From assembly GCF_030463565.1 (NCBI RefSeq), contig NC_134675.1, positions 16,637,862 to 16,701,861 of the forward strand: a DNA stretch of 64,000 nucleotides, read 5' to 3'. The stretch's first letter is position 1, and each line of letters opens with the position of its first letter. The stretch comes from Pelecanus crispus. Lineage: Eukaryota > Chordata > Aves > Pelecaniformes > Pelecanidae. The position numbers and the translations under genes were made by a program. A model generated the notes under the pieces. That model was not told the DNA's origin. It saw only the letters and a list, made by a program, of their open reading frames with translations, and did no database searches. Of the stretch, positions 23,688 to 35,249 are shown piece after piece.

Positions 23688-24257
23688 TGTCCTGGTTTCG
23701 GCTGGGATAGAGTTAATTTTCTTCCTAGTAGCAGGCATAGTGCTGTGTTTTGGATTTAGTAGGAGAAGAATGTTGATAACATGCTGATGTTTTTAGTTGT
23801 TGCTGAGTACTGCTTATGCCAGTCAAGGACTTTTCAGCTTCCCATGCTCTGCCAGGTGCACAAGAAACTGGGAGGGGGCACAGCCAGAATAGTTGATCCA
23901 AACTGACCAAAGGGCTATTCCATACCATATGACGTCATGCTCAGTATATAAACTCGGGGGGGGTGGCCGGGGAGCAGCAATCGCTGCTCGGGAACTGTCT
24001 GGGTATTGGTCGGCGGGTGGTGAGCAATTGCATTGTGCATCACTTGCTTCGTATATCATTATTATTATTATCATTATTATACTGTTACTATTAGCATTAC
24101 TATTTTACTTTATTTCAATTATTAAACTGTTCTTATCTCAACCCAGGAGTGTTTCTCACTCTTACTCCTCCGATTCTCTCCCCCATCCCATCGGGGTAGG
24201 GGGAGTGAGCGAGCGGCTGCGTGGTGCTTAGTTGCTGGCTGGGGCTAAACCACGACA
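23688..24257 (+). mobile_element. 3' LTR (LTR-A) of the ERVL-like provirus
   Basis: 570 bp, TGTCCTGG to CCACGACA, with intact CRE (23930-23937) and TATATAAA (23945-23952). It differs from the 5' LTR by scattered substitutions, including the CRE CpG, which has decayed only in the 5' copy. Confidence 0.9.
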
Positions 24258-25283
24258 CCCATGCTGTACCCGTAAAGCATTCACAAGAAGTATGAACAGA
24301 AGTTTTCATTATTCCTTAAACCCTCCCTTCTGAGAAACAAAAAAATTCTGTCTTCCATTGCTGCTCCACAATACCAAGTTGCCAGGCAACTGATCTTTTA
24401 TGAAGGATCACCATGGTGACTGATGTAAACAAAATCATAACTCCCATTACCTAGCTAAATACTAGGACTGTGTTATAAAAGGAGAAAGAGTACCTCTGAA
24501 TTTGAGAGAGAGAATATATGAATATGAGTGACAATAAGATTTCAGAAAAAAATAAATTGCTATGGTTGATATTATAGTTAATATGATTCTTCTTACTAGA
24601 CATTCTCTTTTTTTCACTGTCCAAACCACATTTCTCCTAATTTAATAAGTACATTTTCAGCATAATTAAGCTAGCTAAGGAAACCACTACACTCATCAAT
24701 TAAACCTTCAGTCACAGTACAACCAACCTGTGCACAGAGGAATTGTGCTAACATTGTCACAATGGATTGAAAAGCCTTTTGGGAAGCTAAACAAAAGCTA
24801 AAAATGTCTAGTAAGCTACAGTGGGTATGCAGATGAATTTTCCTTACTGGAAAGTCAAAATTTTGCCCACTGGAACTCAGCTGACTTTTGTTCCCAGTGA
24901 ACACATTGAGAAATTCAGATTGGCCATAGAACCAGGTCAGATTTGAAAAAACCATGCATGCACTCTCCAAAAGGATCTTATAGCTTCTGAAACTATGGTA
25001 AAAGACCAGGACAAGGCAAACATCTAAATAATGCAAGCAGAGTTTTCATGAACTCAGTGGTAGTGGGTCTAACATCCATTTGGACACCCATGTCAACAAG
25101 TCGCTTTAGAAGCACCCTTAAAAGGTAGAAAAGATGCAATTTTGCACCTTTGAGTGGAAAAAAACTACATTTGCATTTATTTTCTACTTATATCTCTATT
25201 TGTTTATGTTCTTAAGTGTATGTCACAGCCGGGAACCTTTGGGGATTTTAACTTCATAAATACTACTTCCTTCTGGATAGACC
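24258..25283. other. no gene recognised (1.0 kb)
   Basis: Unique sequence. A palindromic GTTGCCAGGCAAC at about 24378 resembles an RFX/X-box site, but nothing else supports a promoter. A 121-codon frame on the minus strand (24671-25036) has no motif. Confidence 0.45.
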
Positions 25284-25495
25284 TTTTCTTATAGAGTAGA
25301 GTAGAGTAGAGTAGAGTAGGGTAGAGTAGAGTAGAGTAGAGTAGAGTAGAATAGAATAGAATAGAATAGAATAGAATAGAATAGAATAGAATAGAATAGA
25401 ATAGAATAAATAGAATAGAATAGAATAGAAATTTTGGTTGGAAGGGACCTACAATGATCATCTACTCCAACTGCCTGACCACTTCAGGGCTGACG
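25284..25495 (-). repeat. CR1 3' end with expanded (TAGAG/TAGAA)n tail
   Basis: About 150 bp of pentanucleotide repeat (first TAGAG, then TAGAA units) followed by 'ttttggttggaagggacct', the reverse complement of a CR1 3' end. The CR1 tail microsatellite has expanded and drifted from the 8-bp to a 5-bp unit. Only about 60 bp of CR1 body remains. Confidence 0.85.
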
Positions 25496-25583
25496 AAAAA
25501 AAGTAGAAGAAATGAAAAAGGTACTTCAGGGATTGTTGTGAAAAGGCATCAAAAGCAGAAACAGATGGCTTTCAACTTTGATG

Positions 25584-26094
25584 TGTTGGGGAATTTTTAT
25601 TGTACCCCTTGAGGCGAATTAATCACATGTTTGTGCTTAAATATAAAGAGATTTAATGAGCAATGCATTGGGCAGAGTGCTATCACCATAAGAGGTTCTG
25701 CAAGGAGTCTGCAAAGATGCGTCACAAGCAGATTCCTTATATAGCTTGCATCTGCACAAATCCTGTGAACATAGGCATTGGGCGCCTTAACCCGGTGTTT
25801 GGTTCATCCCCCAATGCCAGCTCTGTTTACCAAAAGTGGCCCTTGAGCATTCACATTCTACAGGATTGTTACAAGACAATACTGCAGTATTTCTTATCTC
25901 ATCAGCAAACCTCACTCCCTTACAGGGAGTCCTTCTGTCTCTGGCATTCCTGCTTCCAGCCAGTTTAACCCCTTCTGCAGTTGGGCCTTCTTGCCTTCCA
26001 TGCCAGATCATTCCTTGGTCACAAATTGCTGAGCAGCTGCAATCTGAACTTCCCCTTCAGATGAAAAATATGGGAGAAGTCCCATTCCACAACA
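25584..26094 (-). mobile_element. solo LTR, LTR-G family
   Basis: Plus-strand limits are TGTTGGGG (25584) and CCACAACA (26094). Shared blocks with the plus-strand copy at 49.9-50.5 kb are 'aattcgcctcaaggggtac', 'tgcagactccttg', 'tgcagtatttcttatctca' and 'aaactggctggaagcagga' (here reversed). A TATA-like 'tatataagg' lies near 25738 on the minus strand. No internal retroviral sequence adjoins it. Confidence 0.72.
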
Positions 26095-26600
26095 TAATAT
26101 ATTGTCAGCTCAAAACCAGTGGTAGTCTAAAGACTTGTACATTCCAGGCAAAAAATGAGAAGGAAAGTATGCATGTAACTGTAAACATGAACAATTGTCA
26201 ACATTCTCGGGAACTGGAACTATGATTAGAAAGGGAACCTCTCCATTGCAAAAGAATGTTTTTCCCTTTAATAAATAAGTCCAGAAAGAAAAAGCAGAGC
26301 AATGCTTCTCTCGAAAGGTGCCACAAGAATCCTCATTTGCTGCTCAGCAGAAGTCAGCTATGTTTAAATCTATGGTTCCTTCCCAAATTTTCCTTTCAGG
26401 GGGGGAAGTGCTGACATAAGGCATGTCTACCATGTGTTTTGCAGACAAGTTCATTCTGCCTGTGCTTGAAGCTGGCTGGAAGAAGATGAATCTAAACCAG
26501 AAGATATATATGATCGCTTTAACCTAATGCTGTGCTTGACCTAATAAGTCCTTCCAGGAGACCACAAAAGTCATCCTTTCCTATATTTCTCCAAAAGAAA
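26095..26600. other. no gene recognised
   Basis: Unique sequence between the LTR-G copy and a gag remnant. Nothing recognisable. Confidence 0.45.
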
Positions 26601-28429
26601 GCAAGGGGATCTGCTGGGGGAATCATTAAATTCACCCCTGGTCCCCTTCATTCAGAGTCATAAGTCCCCATCATTAACAAATCTGCCTCTGGCACTTGAC
26701 CCCCCTTTGCTGGTGATTGTACTCCCTCTCTCCTGTTTTTGGGACATTCATTTTTCCAGTGTCCTTCTTCTCTACAATATGCGCATTGATTTATCCCAAC
26801 AGGGCTATCACTTAAAGGCCGGGGTGCATATCCTCGCCCCCTTCCTCTTCTTGCCATTCCTCTACAGCCCCTTCTTCCCTCTCTTTGAGAGGCACTCACT
26901 ATTGCAGCAGCTAACAAGCTAACTTGCATCTTTCTATCTGTCCTGGTTTCAGCTGGGATAGAGTTAATTTTCTTCCTAGAAGCTGGTGTAGTGCTGTGGT
27001 TTGGATTTAGGATGAGAAGAATGTTGATAACACACTGATGTTTAAGTTGTTGCTAAGTACTGCTTATGCTAGTCAAGGACTTTTCAGCTTCCCAGGCTCT
27101 GCCAGGTGCACAAGAAACTGGGAGGGGGCACAGCCAGGACAGCTGACCCAAACTGACCAAAGGGCTATTCCATACCATATGATGTCATGCTCAGTATATA
27201 AGCTGCGGGGAGTTGACCAGGGGGCAGAGATTGCTGCTCAGGAACTGTCTGGGTATCGGTCAGTGGGTGGTGAGCAATTGCATTATGCATCACTTGCTTT
27301 GTATATTATTGTCACTGTTATTATTATATTGTTATTATTACTACTACTATTTTACTTTATTTTATTTCAATTATTAAACTGTTCTTATCTCAACCCAGGA
27401 GTGTTTCTCACTCTTACTCCTCCAATTCTCTCCCCCATCCCATTGGGGGAGTGAGCGAGCAGCTGCATGGTGCTTAGTTGCTGGCTGGGGTTAAACCATG
27501 ACACTATATTTTTGTTTTTCCTTCTGTTTTTCTCTTTTTTCCACTTCCTCTCTATTATTATACACCTTATAAGCAACACTTATTAGCTGTGCAATAGTCA
27601 TATCCTCCACACCATCCACCTTCTGTAACTTTTCCCGAGTATCTGGTGCTGGTTGCCCAATAAACAACATATTAAACATCATTCTATTACTATCCTCCTC
27701 GGGATTCAAGTCCGTCCATCTCCTAGCTGCTTCACGTAACCTTTCATAGAATGCTGAGGGATTTTCATCACTTTCTTGTTTTACCCCATATAACTTCCAA
27801 ATATTTTTCTCTTAAGGAACCCCATGCTGTATCCCATACAAGATCAACTGTTGATATTGTTTAACCACTGCTCTCCCCGCGCTGGTATTGGGGTCCCAGT
27901 CTGGTTCCCTTTTTGGCATAAATTGAGCTGGATCATCCCTCGCATTCTGTCTCTCATTTTCCTCGTTTGCTTTTTCCAATACCAGTCGTTTTTCTTCTGG
28001 ACTGAAAAGAGTATTCAACAATGTTTGTACATCTCCCCAAGTAGGATTATGATTTAACATAATTGTTTGTCCTAATCTATGCATCTTTTCAGGGTTATCC
28101 CTGTATGATCCTACTGCATCTATAAATTTACATTTCTTTCTAGTGCCATGATCATTTCACAACGTGAAAAACAGATCAACATATGGAACTTCATCCCACT
28201 TATCCATCCTCCGACAAGACAACATTAATTGCAAAATAGTATGATAATTCAGTGTTCCATTTTCAGGCCATTTCTCTCCATCCTCTAACTTATACATTGG
28301 CCACCACTGACTACAATCCTTTTTCAATTTTTCTTTTGTCAGTGGATCCCTACCAAATTTTCCCCAATGTTTCAGGATGCATCCTAAAGGAGAACAAGGG
28401 TGCACTTCTGTAGAGGAGCCAGATCCCAT
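26601..28429 (-). pseudogene. gag: second class I ERV gag, split by an LTR
   Basis: Minus-strand gag related to the one at 0.8-2.3 kb. Matrix starts MGSGSS at 28429, capsid follows (TWGDVQTLL near 28030, then a VDGVEDM block near 27610), and one CCHC knuckle CAYCREEGHWKNEC lies near 26768-26809. A solo LTR-A (26939-27503) sits between capsid and nucleocapsid. There are also frame breaks near 28150 and 27810. No LTR of its own, primer site or pol is found around it, so only gag survives. Confidence 0.83.
26939..27503 (+). mobile_element. solo LTR-A inserted into class I gag
   Basis: 565 bp, TGTCCTGG to CCATGACA. The flanks are CTATC (26934-26938) and CTATA (27504-27508), a 5-bp target duplication with one change, the size expected for ERVL-type integrases. 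The CRE is decayed to TGATGTCA. It interrupts a gag of another class in antisense orientation. Confidence 0.88.
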
Positions 28430-28557
28430 AGTATTTCCTAGGAAATTGCTTTATCCAGCACTTCAAACACAGCCTCAGTTAGCATCCATGTGCAAGAAGT
28501 ATCCTACTGCAGTGGTCCTTCCATGGAGCGACTTATGTAGAGGTATTCAAACTCACA

Positions 28558-29326
28558 TTGTGCTGGGTCCTGCACTTGGGTCAGAACCCCATGCAATGCT
28601 ACAGGCTTGGGGAAGAGTGGCTGGAAAGCTGCCTGGCCGAAAAGGACCCCGGGATGCTGGTTGACAGCCAGCTGAACATGAGCCAGCAGCGTGCCCAGGT
28701 GGCCAAGAAGGCCAACAGCATCCTGGCTTGTGTCGGGACTAGTGTGGCCAGCAGGAGCAGGAAAGTGATTGTCCCCCTGTACTCGGCACTGGTGAGGCCA
28801 CACCTGGAATACTGTGTCCAGTTTTGAGCCCCTCAGTACAAGAAGGACATTGTGTTGCTGGAGCGTGTCCAGAGAAGGGCAACAAAGCTGGTGAAGGGTC
28901 TGGAGCACAGGCCTTATGAGGAGCGGCTGAGGGAACTGGGGTTGTTTAGCCTGGAGAAGAGGAGGCTGAGGGGAGACCTGAAAGGAGGTTGTAGTGAGGT
29001 GAGTGTTGGTCTCTTCTCCCATGTAGTTAGCGATAGGATGAGAGGAAATGGGCTCAAGCTGCGCCAGGGGAGGTTTAGAATGGAAATTAGGAGAAATTTC
29101 TTCATGGAAAGGGTAGTCAAGCATTGGAACAGGCTGCCCAGAGAGGTGGTTGAGTCACCATCCCTGGAAGTGTTCAAAAAACGGGTAGATGTGGCACTTT
29201 GGGACATGGTTTAGTCTAGTCTACCCTTGACTGGTTTAGTGTGGACTTGGTAGTGTAGGTTAATGGTTGGACTGGATGATCTTAAAGGTCTTTTCCAACC
29301 TAAATGATTCTATGATTCTATGATTC
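28558..29326 (+). repeat. CR1 LINE 3' part
   Basis: Plus-strand CR1 covering the last part of ORF2 ([12 protein letters not shown], then [15 protein letters not shown] and [15 protein letters not shown] blocks), broken by an in-frame TGA after VQF. It ends with the 3' tail 'gattctatgattctatgattct'. It is 5'-truncated and its tail joins directly to the middle of an LTR-A. Confidence 0.93.
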
Positions 29327-29521
29327 TCATTATTATATTGTTATTATTATCCTTACTATTTTACTTTATTTCAATTTATTATTTATTTCAGTTATTATTA
29401 TCTCAACCCAGGAGTTTTCTCACTCTTACTCTTCCGATTCTCTCCCCCATCCCATCAGGGTAGGGAGAGTGAGTGAGCGGCTGTGTGGTGCTTAGTTGCT
29501 GGCTGGGGTTAAACCACAACA
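29327..29521 (+). mobile_element. LTR-A, 3' third only
   Basis: It starts in the TTATTATT tract of LTR-A and ends CCACAACA. The first 370 bp of the LTR are missing and are replaced by the CR1 tail. Confidence 0.8.
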
Positions 29522-29525
29522 CCGG

Positions 29526-29995
29526 GATACATCTGCCTGGCTAGGGACACAACCTGGAGTTTATCGCAGGGGTTCTTAAATAACACCATATATTTTGTGT
29601 TGAGAGTTACCCTGGCAAAAAAACATTCTGGACGCTGTATAGGATGCTAAGATTCCTGTGATGCACATACTTAGTAAAAGCTTTCTCAATTTCATCATTC
29701 TCACAAGCAGAGTTCATCAAATCATCGATCACAACCATATTTACTTTATTAGGGGGAAATAAATGGTTATTGCTTTCAAGAAAATCCTCCACAAACTCGA
29801 AAAAAGGATATTTATAGAGTGGTTCCTAATACAACGGTTGCCAAGAACACTACACAATATTATCAGGCATAACAGATAACAAGTGGTCAGCATTCTCGAA
29901 AAGACTTTTTACAAAATAGCTTTTCCCACAGTTGCTAGGGCCTGCTAGAACAGTAGAAAAGATGTGCTTCCAGAGCATGTCCATGATCAAAAATC
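29526..29995 (-). pseudogene. Polinton/Maverick packaging ATPase (A32/FtsK-like), broken
   Basis: Minus-strand remnants of the DNA-packaging ATPase conserved in Polintons and adintoviruses. A Walker A motif (GPSNCGKSYF) lies at about 29915-29946. Walker B (VVIDDLM) is near 29725, followed by a HHRNLS and VQNVF region. In another frame a C-terminal LFKNP..LARQMYPG block reaches 29530. At least two frame breaks and a TAG separate these. In Polintons this ATPase is thought to pump DNA into capsids; its presence on the same strand as the polymerase remnants at 31.8-37.5 kb supports a single ancient element. The left side is cut off by LTR-A. Confidence 0.8.
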
Positions 29996-30005
29996 ATAGG
30001 GGAGG

Positions 30006-31764
30006 TGTGGTGGGTTGACCCTGGCTGCATGCCAAGTGCCCACCAAAGCTGCTGTATCACTCCCCTTCTCAGCTGGATAGGGGAGAGAAAATATAATGAA
30101 AAGCTCATGGGTCGAGATAAGGATGGGGAGAGATCACTCACCAATTACCATCATGGGCAAAACAGACTCGACTTGGGGAAAATCAGTGTAATTTATTACC
30201 AGTCAAAGCAGAGTAAGGTAATGAGAAATAAAACCAAATCTTAAAACACCTTCCCCCCACTGTTGAAGGCTAACTCTGAAACTTAGCTAACATGGTATCA
30301 GGCCAAGATGTTTTTGTAAGCTGGCAAGTAAAGGACACTTAATCATCCCTAATCAGAAGAACAAACATTCAGTATCCCATAACCAAAGACATCCCGGAGC
30401 AACTAGACCTTGAAGAAGTACTGAGAAACTGATAAAAGGGAACATTTTACCCCAGAAGGTGCCAGAAAAACTGGATGATTGCCAAAAAACAATAACTGGG
30501 GGAAAGGTAATTCTGGCGGGGGGAGATCGCAACCACCGACTCAATTTAGGACCAAAAAGATTTGCCCCCCCCCCCCCCCCCCCAAGGAGCATGCATGCTA
30601 ATTTACATAACAAGTGAGGCTCATTACAATATAGTTGACCAATAGCAGATAGGATGGTAATTACTAACCAATCATCGTAAAAAGAATGATTGCTAACTCT
30701 GTAAGTTTTGTGTATAAATAAGGTGCAGAAAGTCTCATTCAGTGTTCTAGCTTGGTGGAATTACCACCTAGCACCCATCTCTGCGCAGAAATGAAATAAA
30801 ATCGATATCTCGACTCATTGTGTCGATTGGATTGTTGCACACCGGGTAACAAACTCCCTTTGTGAGACAACACCACCCCTCCCTTCTTCCCAGGCTCAAC
30901 TTCACTCCAAATGTTCTCTACTTCCTCCCCCAAGCAGTGCAGGGGGAAGGGGAATGGGGGTTGTGGTCAGTTCATCACATGTTGTCTCTGCCGCTCCTTC
31001 CTCCTCAGGGGGAGGAGTCCTCACATTCTTCTCCTGCTCCAGCGTGGGGTCCCTCCCACGGGAGACAGTCCTCCACGAATTTCTCCTATGTGAGTCCTTC
31101 CCACGGACTGCATTTCTTCACAAACTGTTCCAGCGTGGGTCCCTGCCATGGGGTGCAGTCCTTCAGGAGCAGACTGCTCCAGCGTGGGTCCCCCACAGGG
31201 TCACAAGTCTTGCCAGCAAACCTGCTCCAGCGTGGGCTCCTCTCTCTCCACAGGTCCTGCCAGGAGCGTGCTCCAGCATGGGCTTCCCACAGGGTCACAG
31301 CCTCCTTTGGGCACATCCACCTGCTCTTGTATGGGGTCCTCCACGGGCTGCAGGTGGATATCTGCTCCGCTGTTAACCTCCATGGGCTACAGGGGGACAG
31401 CCTGCCTCACCATGGTCTTCACCATGGGCTGCAGGGGAATCTCTGCTCTGGCACCTGGAGCACCTCCTCCCCCTCCTTCTTCAGTGACCTTGGTGTCTGC
31501 AGAATTGTTCCTCTCACATATTCTCATTCCTCACTCCAGCTGCAGTTTGAGTCCTGGTTTTTTTTTTTCTTCCCTTCTTAAATATGTTATCACAGAGGTG
31601 CTACCACTGTCACTGATTGGCTCAGCTTTGGCCAGTGGTGGGTCTGTCTTGGAGCTGGCTGGCATTGGCTCTATCAGACATAGGGGAAGCTTCTAGCAGC
31701 TTCTCACAGAAGCCACCCTTGTAGCCCCCCCACTCCCAAAACCTTGCCACACAAGCCCAATATA
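30006..31764 (-). mobile_element. solo LTR-B with a nested LTR-C, in the Polinton
   Basis: Plus-strand limits are TGTGGTGGGTTGACC (30006) and CCCAATATA (31764). Perfect 5-bp target duplications GGAGG flank it (30001-30005 and 31765-31769). Without the nested element the LTR is about 1.14 kb. It holds the 45-bp repeat block (30.98-31.2 kb) and a long antisense open frame caused by it. It separates the ATPase and polymerase remnants of the Polinton. Confidence 0.88.
30261..30872 (+). mobile_element. solo LTR-C nested in LTR-B
   Basis: 612 bp, TGTTGAAGG to GAGACAACA, flanked by perfect 4-bp duplications CCAC (30257-30260 and 30873-30876), as expected for class I integrases. It carries 'gtgtataaataagg' (TATA) near 30710, 'ttaccacctagcacccatct' and AATAAA near 30795, and a poly-C tract at 30567-30583. 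The interrupted LTR-B sequence continues exactly on the other side. Confidence 0.92.
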
Positions 31765-31769
31765 GGAGG

Positions 31770-32169
31770 CTTTTAAAATTTTTAGTCATTGCCCTTTCTT
31801 TATAGATCATGTTCTGTATCTTCTGGACGGGCCCGGTTTCTATTGTCCACTTCTGCTTGTTTCTGATGATACAGTGCTGCTCTATCATGATCTTTTTAGG
31901 GTTGTCACTGTCTGGATTTATGCCATATTCCAACCCAAGATCCCTCAGGGCCTCAAAACTGATATTTTCTCATTTTCTTGCATTTAGAGTGATGCCTTTA
32001 ACCTTTAAACAACACTTTCCCCCAGACTGCAAGTAGCCGTAGGATTTGGGGCCTGATCACCCTAACTCTGCAATGTGCTCATCGGGCAGCAACTCGCTCG
32101 TCAACTCGCCTAAATAGTCACCCAGTGAGTGGATTCCAGTCCCCCAGATGACTCATGAATATCACAAGG
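31770..32169 (-). pseudogene. Polinton DNA polymerase B, C-terminal part
   Basis: Minus-strand reading from the LTR at 32.17 kb shows an IFMSH segment, a GPKSYGY motif (about 32040) and a KVKGITLN segment followed by an EALRDLGLEYGI region. This is the C-terminal signature of protein-primed family B polymerases of Polintons. One TGA before the GPK motif, one stop after KVKGITLNARK and other lesions break it. The last part (31622-31933 region) runs into the LTR-B boundary. Confidence 0.82.
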
Positions 32170-32419
32170 TGTGCTGGTTTTGGCTGGGATAGAGTTAATT
32201 TTCTTCATAGTAGCTGGCATAGTGCTGTGTTTTGGATTTGTGATTAAAACAGTGTTGATAACACAGGGATGTTTTGCTTTACCTATTTAAACTGTCTTTA
32301 TCTCAATCCACAGGTTTTATCACTTTTACCCTTCCGATTCTCTCCCCCATCCCACTGGTGAGGGGAGTGAGTGAGTGGCTGTGTGGTGCTTAGTTGATGA
32401 CTGGGGTTAAACCAGGACA
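32170..32419 (+). mobile_element. solo LTR-A (A2 type) with internal deletion
   Basis: 250 bp, TGTGCTGG to CCAGGACA. It jumps from 'acagggatgttttg' directly to 'ctttacctatttaaactg', losing about 320 bp at a short TTTTG(C) microhomology. Flanks are CAAGG (32165-32169) and CAGGG (32420-32424), a 5-bp duplication with one change. It was inserted just after the polymerase catalytic YHDTD motif. Confidence 0.85.
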
Positions 32420-33478
32420 CAGGGTCTGTGTCGTGATAAAGGCAACTGTCTTGCAAGTCATGTAAGAGATTATAAAGCTCTAGACGCGCATATGCAGTGG
32501 TGAAGAAAGCTATAAAAATGTTAGTGTTGCGCTCCAGGGTCATACATCCTTTGGCATGCTTCTATGGGACGGTGGCTGTGTCCTCATCAACAGAATCAAA
32601 AGAGGACACATCATAAGCCAGAGAAAAGCAGTAAGCATACAACTCATCTGGTTCTTTTACAACGGTGGTGTGGGGTAAGTTGGATCTCTGTCATTTTCCC
32701 CACAGAGAATTTAAGAACAGTTTTGCAATTCGCATCTGGCAGGGTTTTTCTTCATATGTTTGGGCTGCAAAACAACATCTCCTTTCTGCCTGTAATCTTC
32801 AACATATTTAGCTTTTTTGTCATCATTTGTGCACCAGCCTGGGTAGCCTGAAACATCCTACTTCTGATGGAGGTGGGTTTTTATATAATCTGAGAAAAAA
32901 CTGCTACCTCTCTGTTCAAAATGCCAGATCTCATAGATGTCAAAAATCCTGTAGCCTTTCTCCAGAGCCTTGTTCAGTTCCGGGGAACACCATGTACCCA
33001 CAAAGGCTCTTTCTTCGTCACTGTGAGTGCATGCTCTCTTTAGGCAGTCCATCTTTTGCTGTGTTGTGTAGTATAAATATCTAAAGGTGGCCCCTGCCAG
33101 AGGGCGCCAGTCATTTTCATTGTAGCATTGATACAGCTATGGAAAAAAACACCCAGTAAATTAAAAGCTGTTGGCACTCCGTCAATGACTGCATAGCCAT
33201 CCAAGAAGTAGGATCCTACTTGATATTCACTACCTTGTAACACATGATGGATTTGAATATTTTCCTTTTCGATCACATACATAAGCCATTGAATAGAGGG
33301 AGTCAAATATCTCTTTTTCGCCTGATGATGGCCATCTGAAGGGAGGAGTGCTACTGCATAAGGTTTAGAGAAACATAAACCAATACATGGACATGGAAGT
33401 AGAGGCCAGAGTAGTATACTGAAAGGGATCTATACAGCATTAAACCTTCACCTTTTCACTGCTCTCTTTCTCATAGAA
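32420..33478 (-). pseudogene. Polinton DNA polymerase B, endonuclease-like and palm part
   Basis: Minus-strand remnants: a GSYFLDGYAV..FNLLGVFFHSC segment (33040-33306), matching the VDGY..GCFWH region typical of Polinton polymerases; an EKGYRIFDIYEIWHF segment (32858-33052); and NTNIFIAFFTTAYARL followed by CLYHDTDPV (32424-32530), the palm motif C with its two aspartates. Stops and frame changes lie between these blocks. The enzyme would copy the element's DNA from a terminal protein primer. Confidence 0.85.
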
Positions 33479-34052
33479 TGTTGTCTGGGTCTGGCTGGGC
33501 TGGAGTTAACTTTCCTCATAGCAGCCATTATAGTGCTGTGCTTTGTATTTGTAGCTAGAAAGGTGTTGATAACACACCAACATTTTGGCTACTGCTGAGA
33601 AGTGCTAACAGAGCATCAAGGCTGCCTCTCTAACTCCCCCACCCAAAAGGCCAGTAGGCTGGGGGTGGGCAAGAGGTTGGGAGGGGACATAGCCAGGACA
33701 GCTGACCCAAACTGGCCAAAGAGATATTCCATACCATATGATGTCATGCTCAGCAATAAAAACTAACAGAAAGGAGGATGAAGGGGGGGACATTTGTGGT
33801 TATGGCGTTTGTCTTCTAAAACAACCGTGACACATACTAAGGCCCTACTTTCAAGGAAGTGGCTGGACATTGCCTGCTGATGGGAAGTAATGAATAAATT
33901 TCCTCTTTTTGCTTTGCTTCTGTATGCTGCCTTTGCTTTTCTTATTAAACTGCCTTTATCTCACCCACGAGCTTGTCCATCTTTTGTTGAGGAGGGGGAG
34001 TGAGAGACCAACTGGGTGGGGTCTGGCAGCAAGCCAAAGTCAACCCACCACA
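33479..34052 (+). mobile_element. solo LTR, LTR-A relative (A3)
   Basis: 574 bp, TGTTGTCTGGGTCTGGCTGGG to CAACCCACCACA. It has TGATGTCA (decayed CRE) near 33739 and 'cagcaataaaaac' as in A2. Its terminus is 'gtctggcagcaagcc..gtcaacccaccaca', like that of LTR-B, so the end combines features of both families. It lies inside the polymerase remnant. I see no clear target duplication. Confidence 0.75.
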
Positions 34053-34960
34053 AATGTGCAACAGGTCATGACCATAATCTCATTCTGGTATGATCTGCAA
34101 GCCTCCCTCAAAATTTATATCTTGTTGGCAATAGTAACTCAGTTCTTTCTGCAAGTCAAAAATCTTCTCCTGATTAGTTGTGTGCCATGCCAAGAACTGT
34201 ATTTTCTCTTCAAGCATCATGCTGTCCACCGAATAATATTCTGGTGGTGGAAGAGGGCCCACTTAAATTGATTTTCAGCAGTGTTGGAAAAAATGAGGGA
34301 ATAACCTTTGCAGCCCTCAATACTCAAAGCTTGCAGAAGGCTGCTTAGTTTCATGCGTAAAAAATTTACAGTCTATGAAGCATATACTCAGGCTGAGTAC
34401 TTCTATGCACATAAGTTTACCACCTTGGGTGATTAATTGCATATCAGTTTTCTCCTTCAGAAGCTGACTAACAATAAAATAGCCATCATAGCCTTTGGCA
34501 TTATGCACTAGGAATGTGTAGCCCTGAAACTTTGTGTCCATAAACAACCCAATAAAGTCTACAAGATGTGTATCCCCTTTAAACGCCCATTCTCCTTCTT
34601 CTTCATCCCAAGGGGCATCTGGTGCTAACTCTATGGCAAAACTGTAGTTTGGGAAATGTGTTCTGGTTTCCTGCATACATTCCATGTTACAGATAATATA
34701 GCCCTGCCCTGCTTCTGGATTTTTGATCATGGGGATGAAACACTGGTGCTGGTTTACGTTGCAGATCTGTTCATAGCATGTTACATACTTCCAGCCTTTA
34801 CATTTGTGTTGGTTTTCTACATAGGCCTTATACTTCTCACAGAAAATCATAGCAAATCAGTTTGGTCTTTTTTTTAAATAGCCAGGGCCTTGTGCCTCTG
34901 TAAGCATTCCCCAGACTTGTTGTTATGCAAAATAGCAGGAATGCATTCACATTCAGAAAT
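34053..34960 (-). pseudogene. Polinton DNA polymerase B, exonuclease domain
   Basis: A 177-codon open stretch (34317-34850) on the minus strand has the proofreading-exonuclease features of this polymerase family, notably FLVHNAKGYDGYF (ExoII, near 34505) and an EVLSLSICFIDCKFF segment in the position of the FIDS block. A Cys-rich segment with C..C and H..H residues precedes it (34700-34960), as in Polintons. The remnant continues left to the LTR at 34052 in decayed form (34080-34262). I infer from gene order that the element reads from high to low coordinates. Confidence 0.85.
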
Positions 34961-35249
34961 GAACCACAACAATGCTGAAATTAATATCCTTTTATTCTGT
35001 ATACTCACAAATTCCTCAGCGGGGGGGAAGCTCCAGGAGCACCCTGAAGGGCGGCATCAGGGAAGACCCAGGCATGGCAGAGCATCCACCCATGGTTGAG
35101 GCTTCAGCAGCTGTGAATTTCTAGGGTGTTTTTCTAAGGAGGGATTGTGTAATTTCTTCCATAAGCATACAATTGTCAGCGAAGTGATTTATGTGTGCAC
35201 TAAATATAGGCTACTTTGTACTTGTTCCATACATCTGTGCATAGATATA

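Noticed and set aside
24374..24392. X-box-like palindrome GTTGCCAGGCAAC
   Set aside because: A single 13-bp match with no adjacent promoter or gene.
30862..31581. Long open frames (up to 239 codons) antisense to LTR-B, also at 60829-61495 and 47502-48209
   Set aside because: They follow from the 45-bp repeats (a multiple of three) and GC-rich, stop-poor sequence; two or three frames are open at once and no domain is visible.
34656..34877. Plus-strand hydrophobic frame opposite the Polinton polymerase
   Set aside because: Shadow of the exonuclease-domain coding strand.
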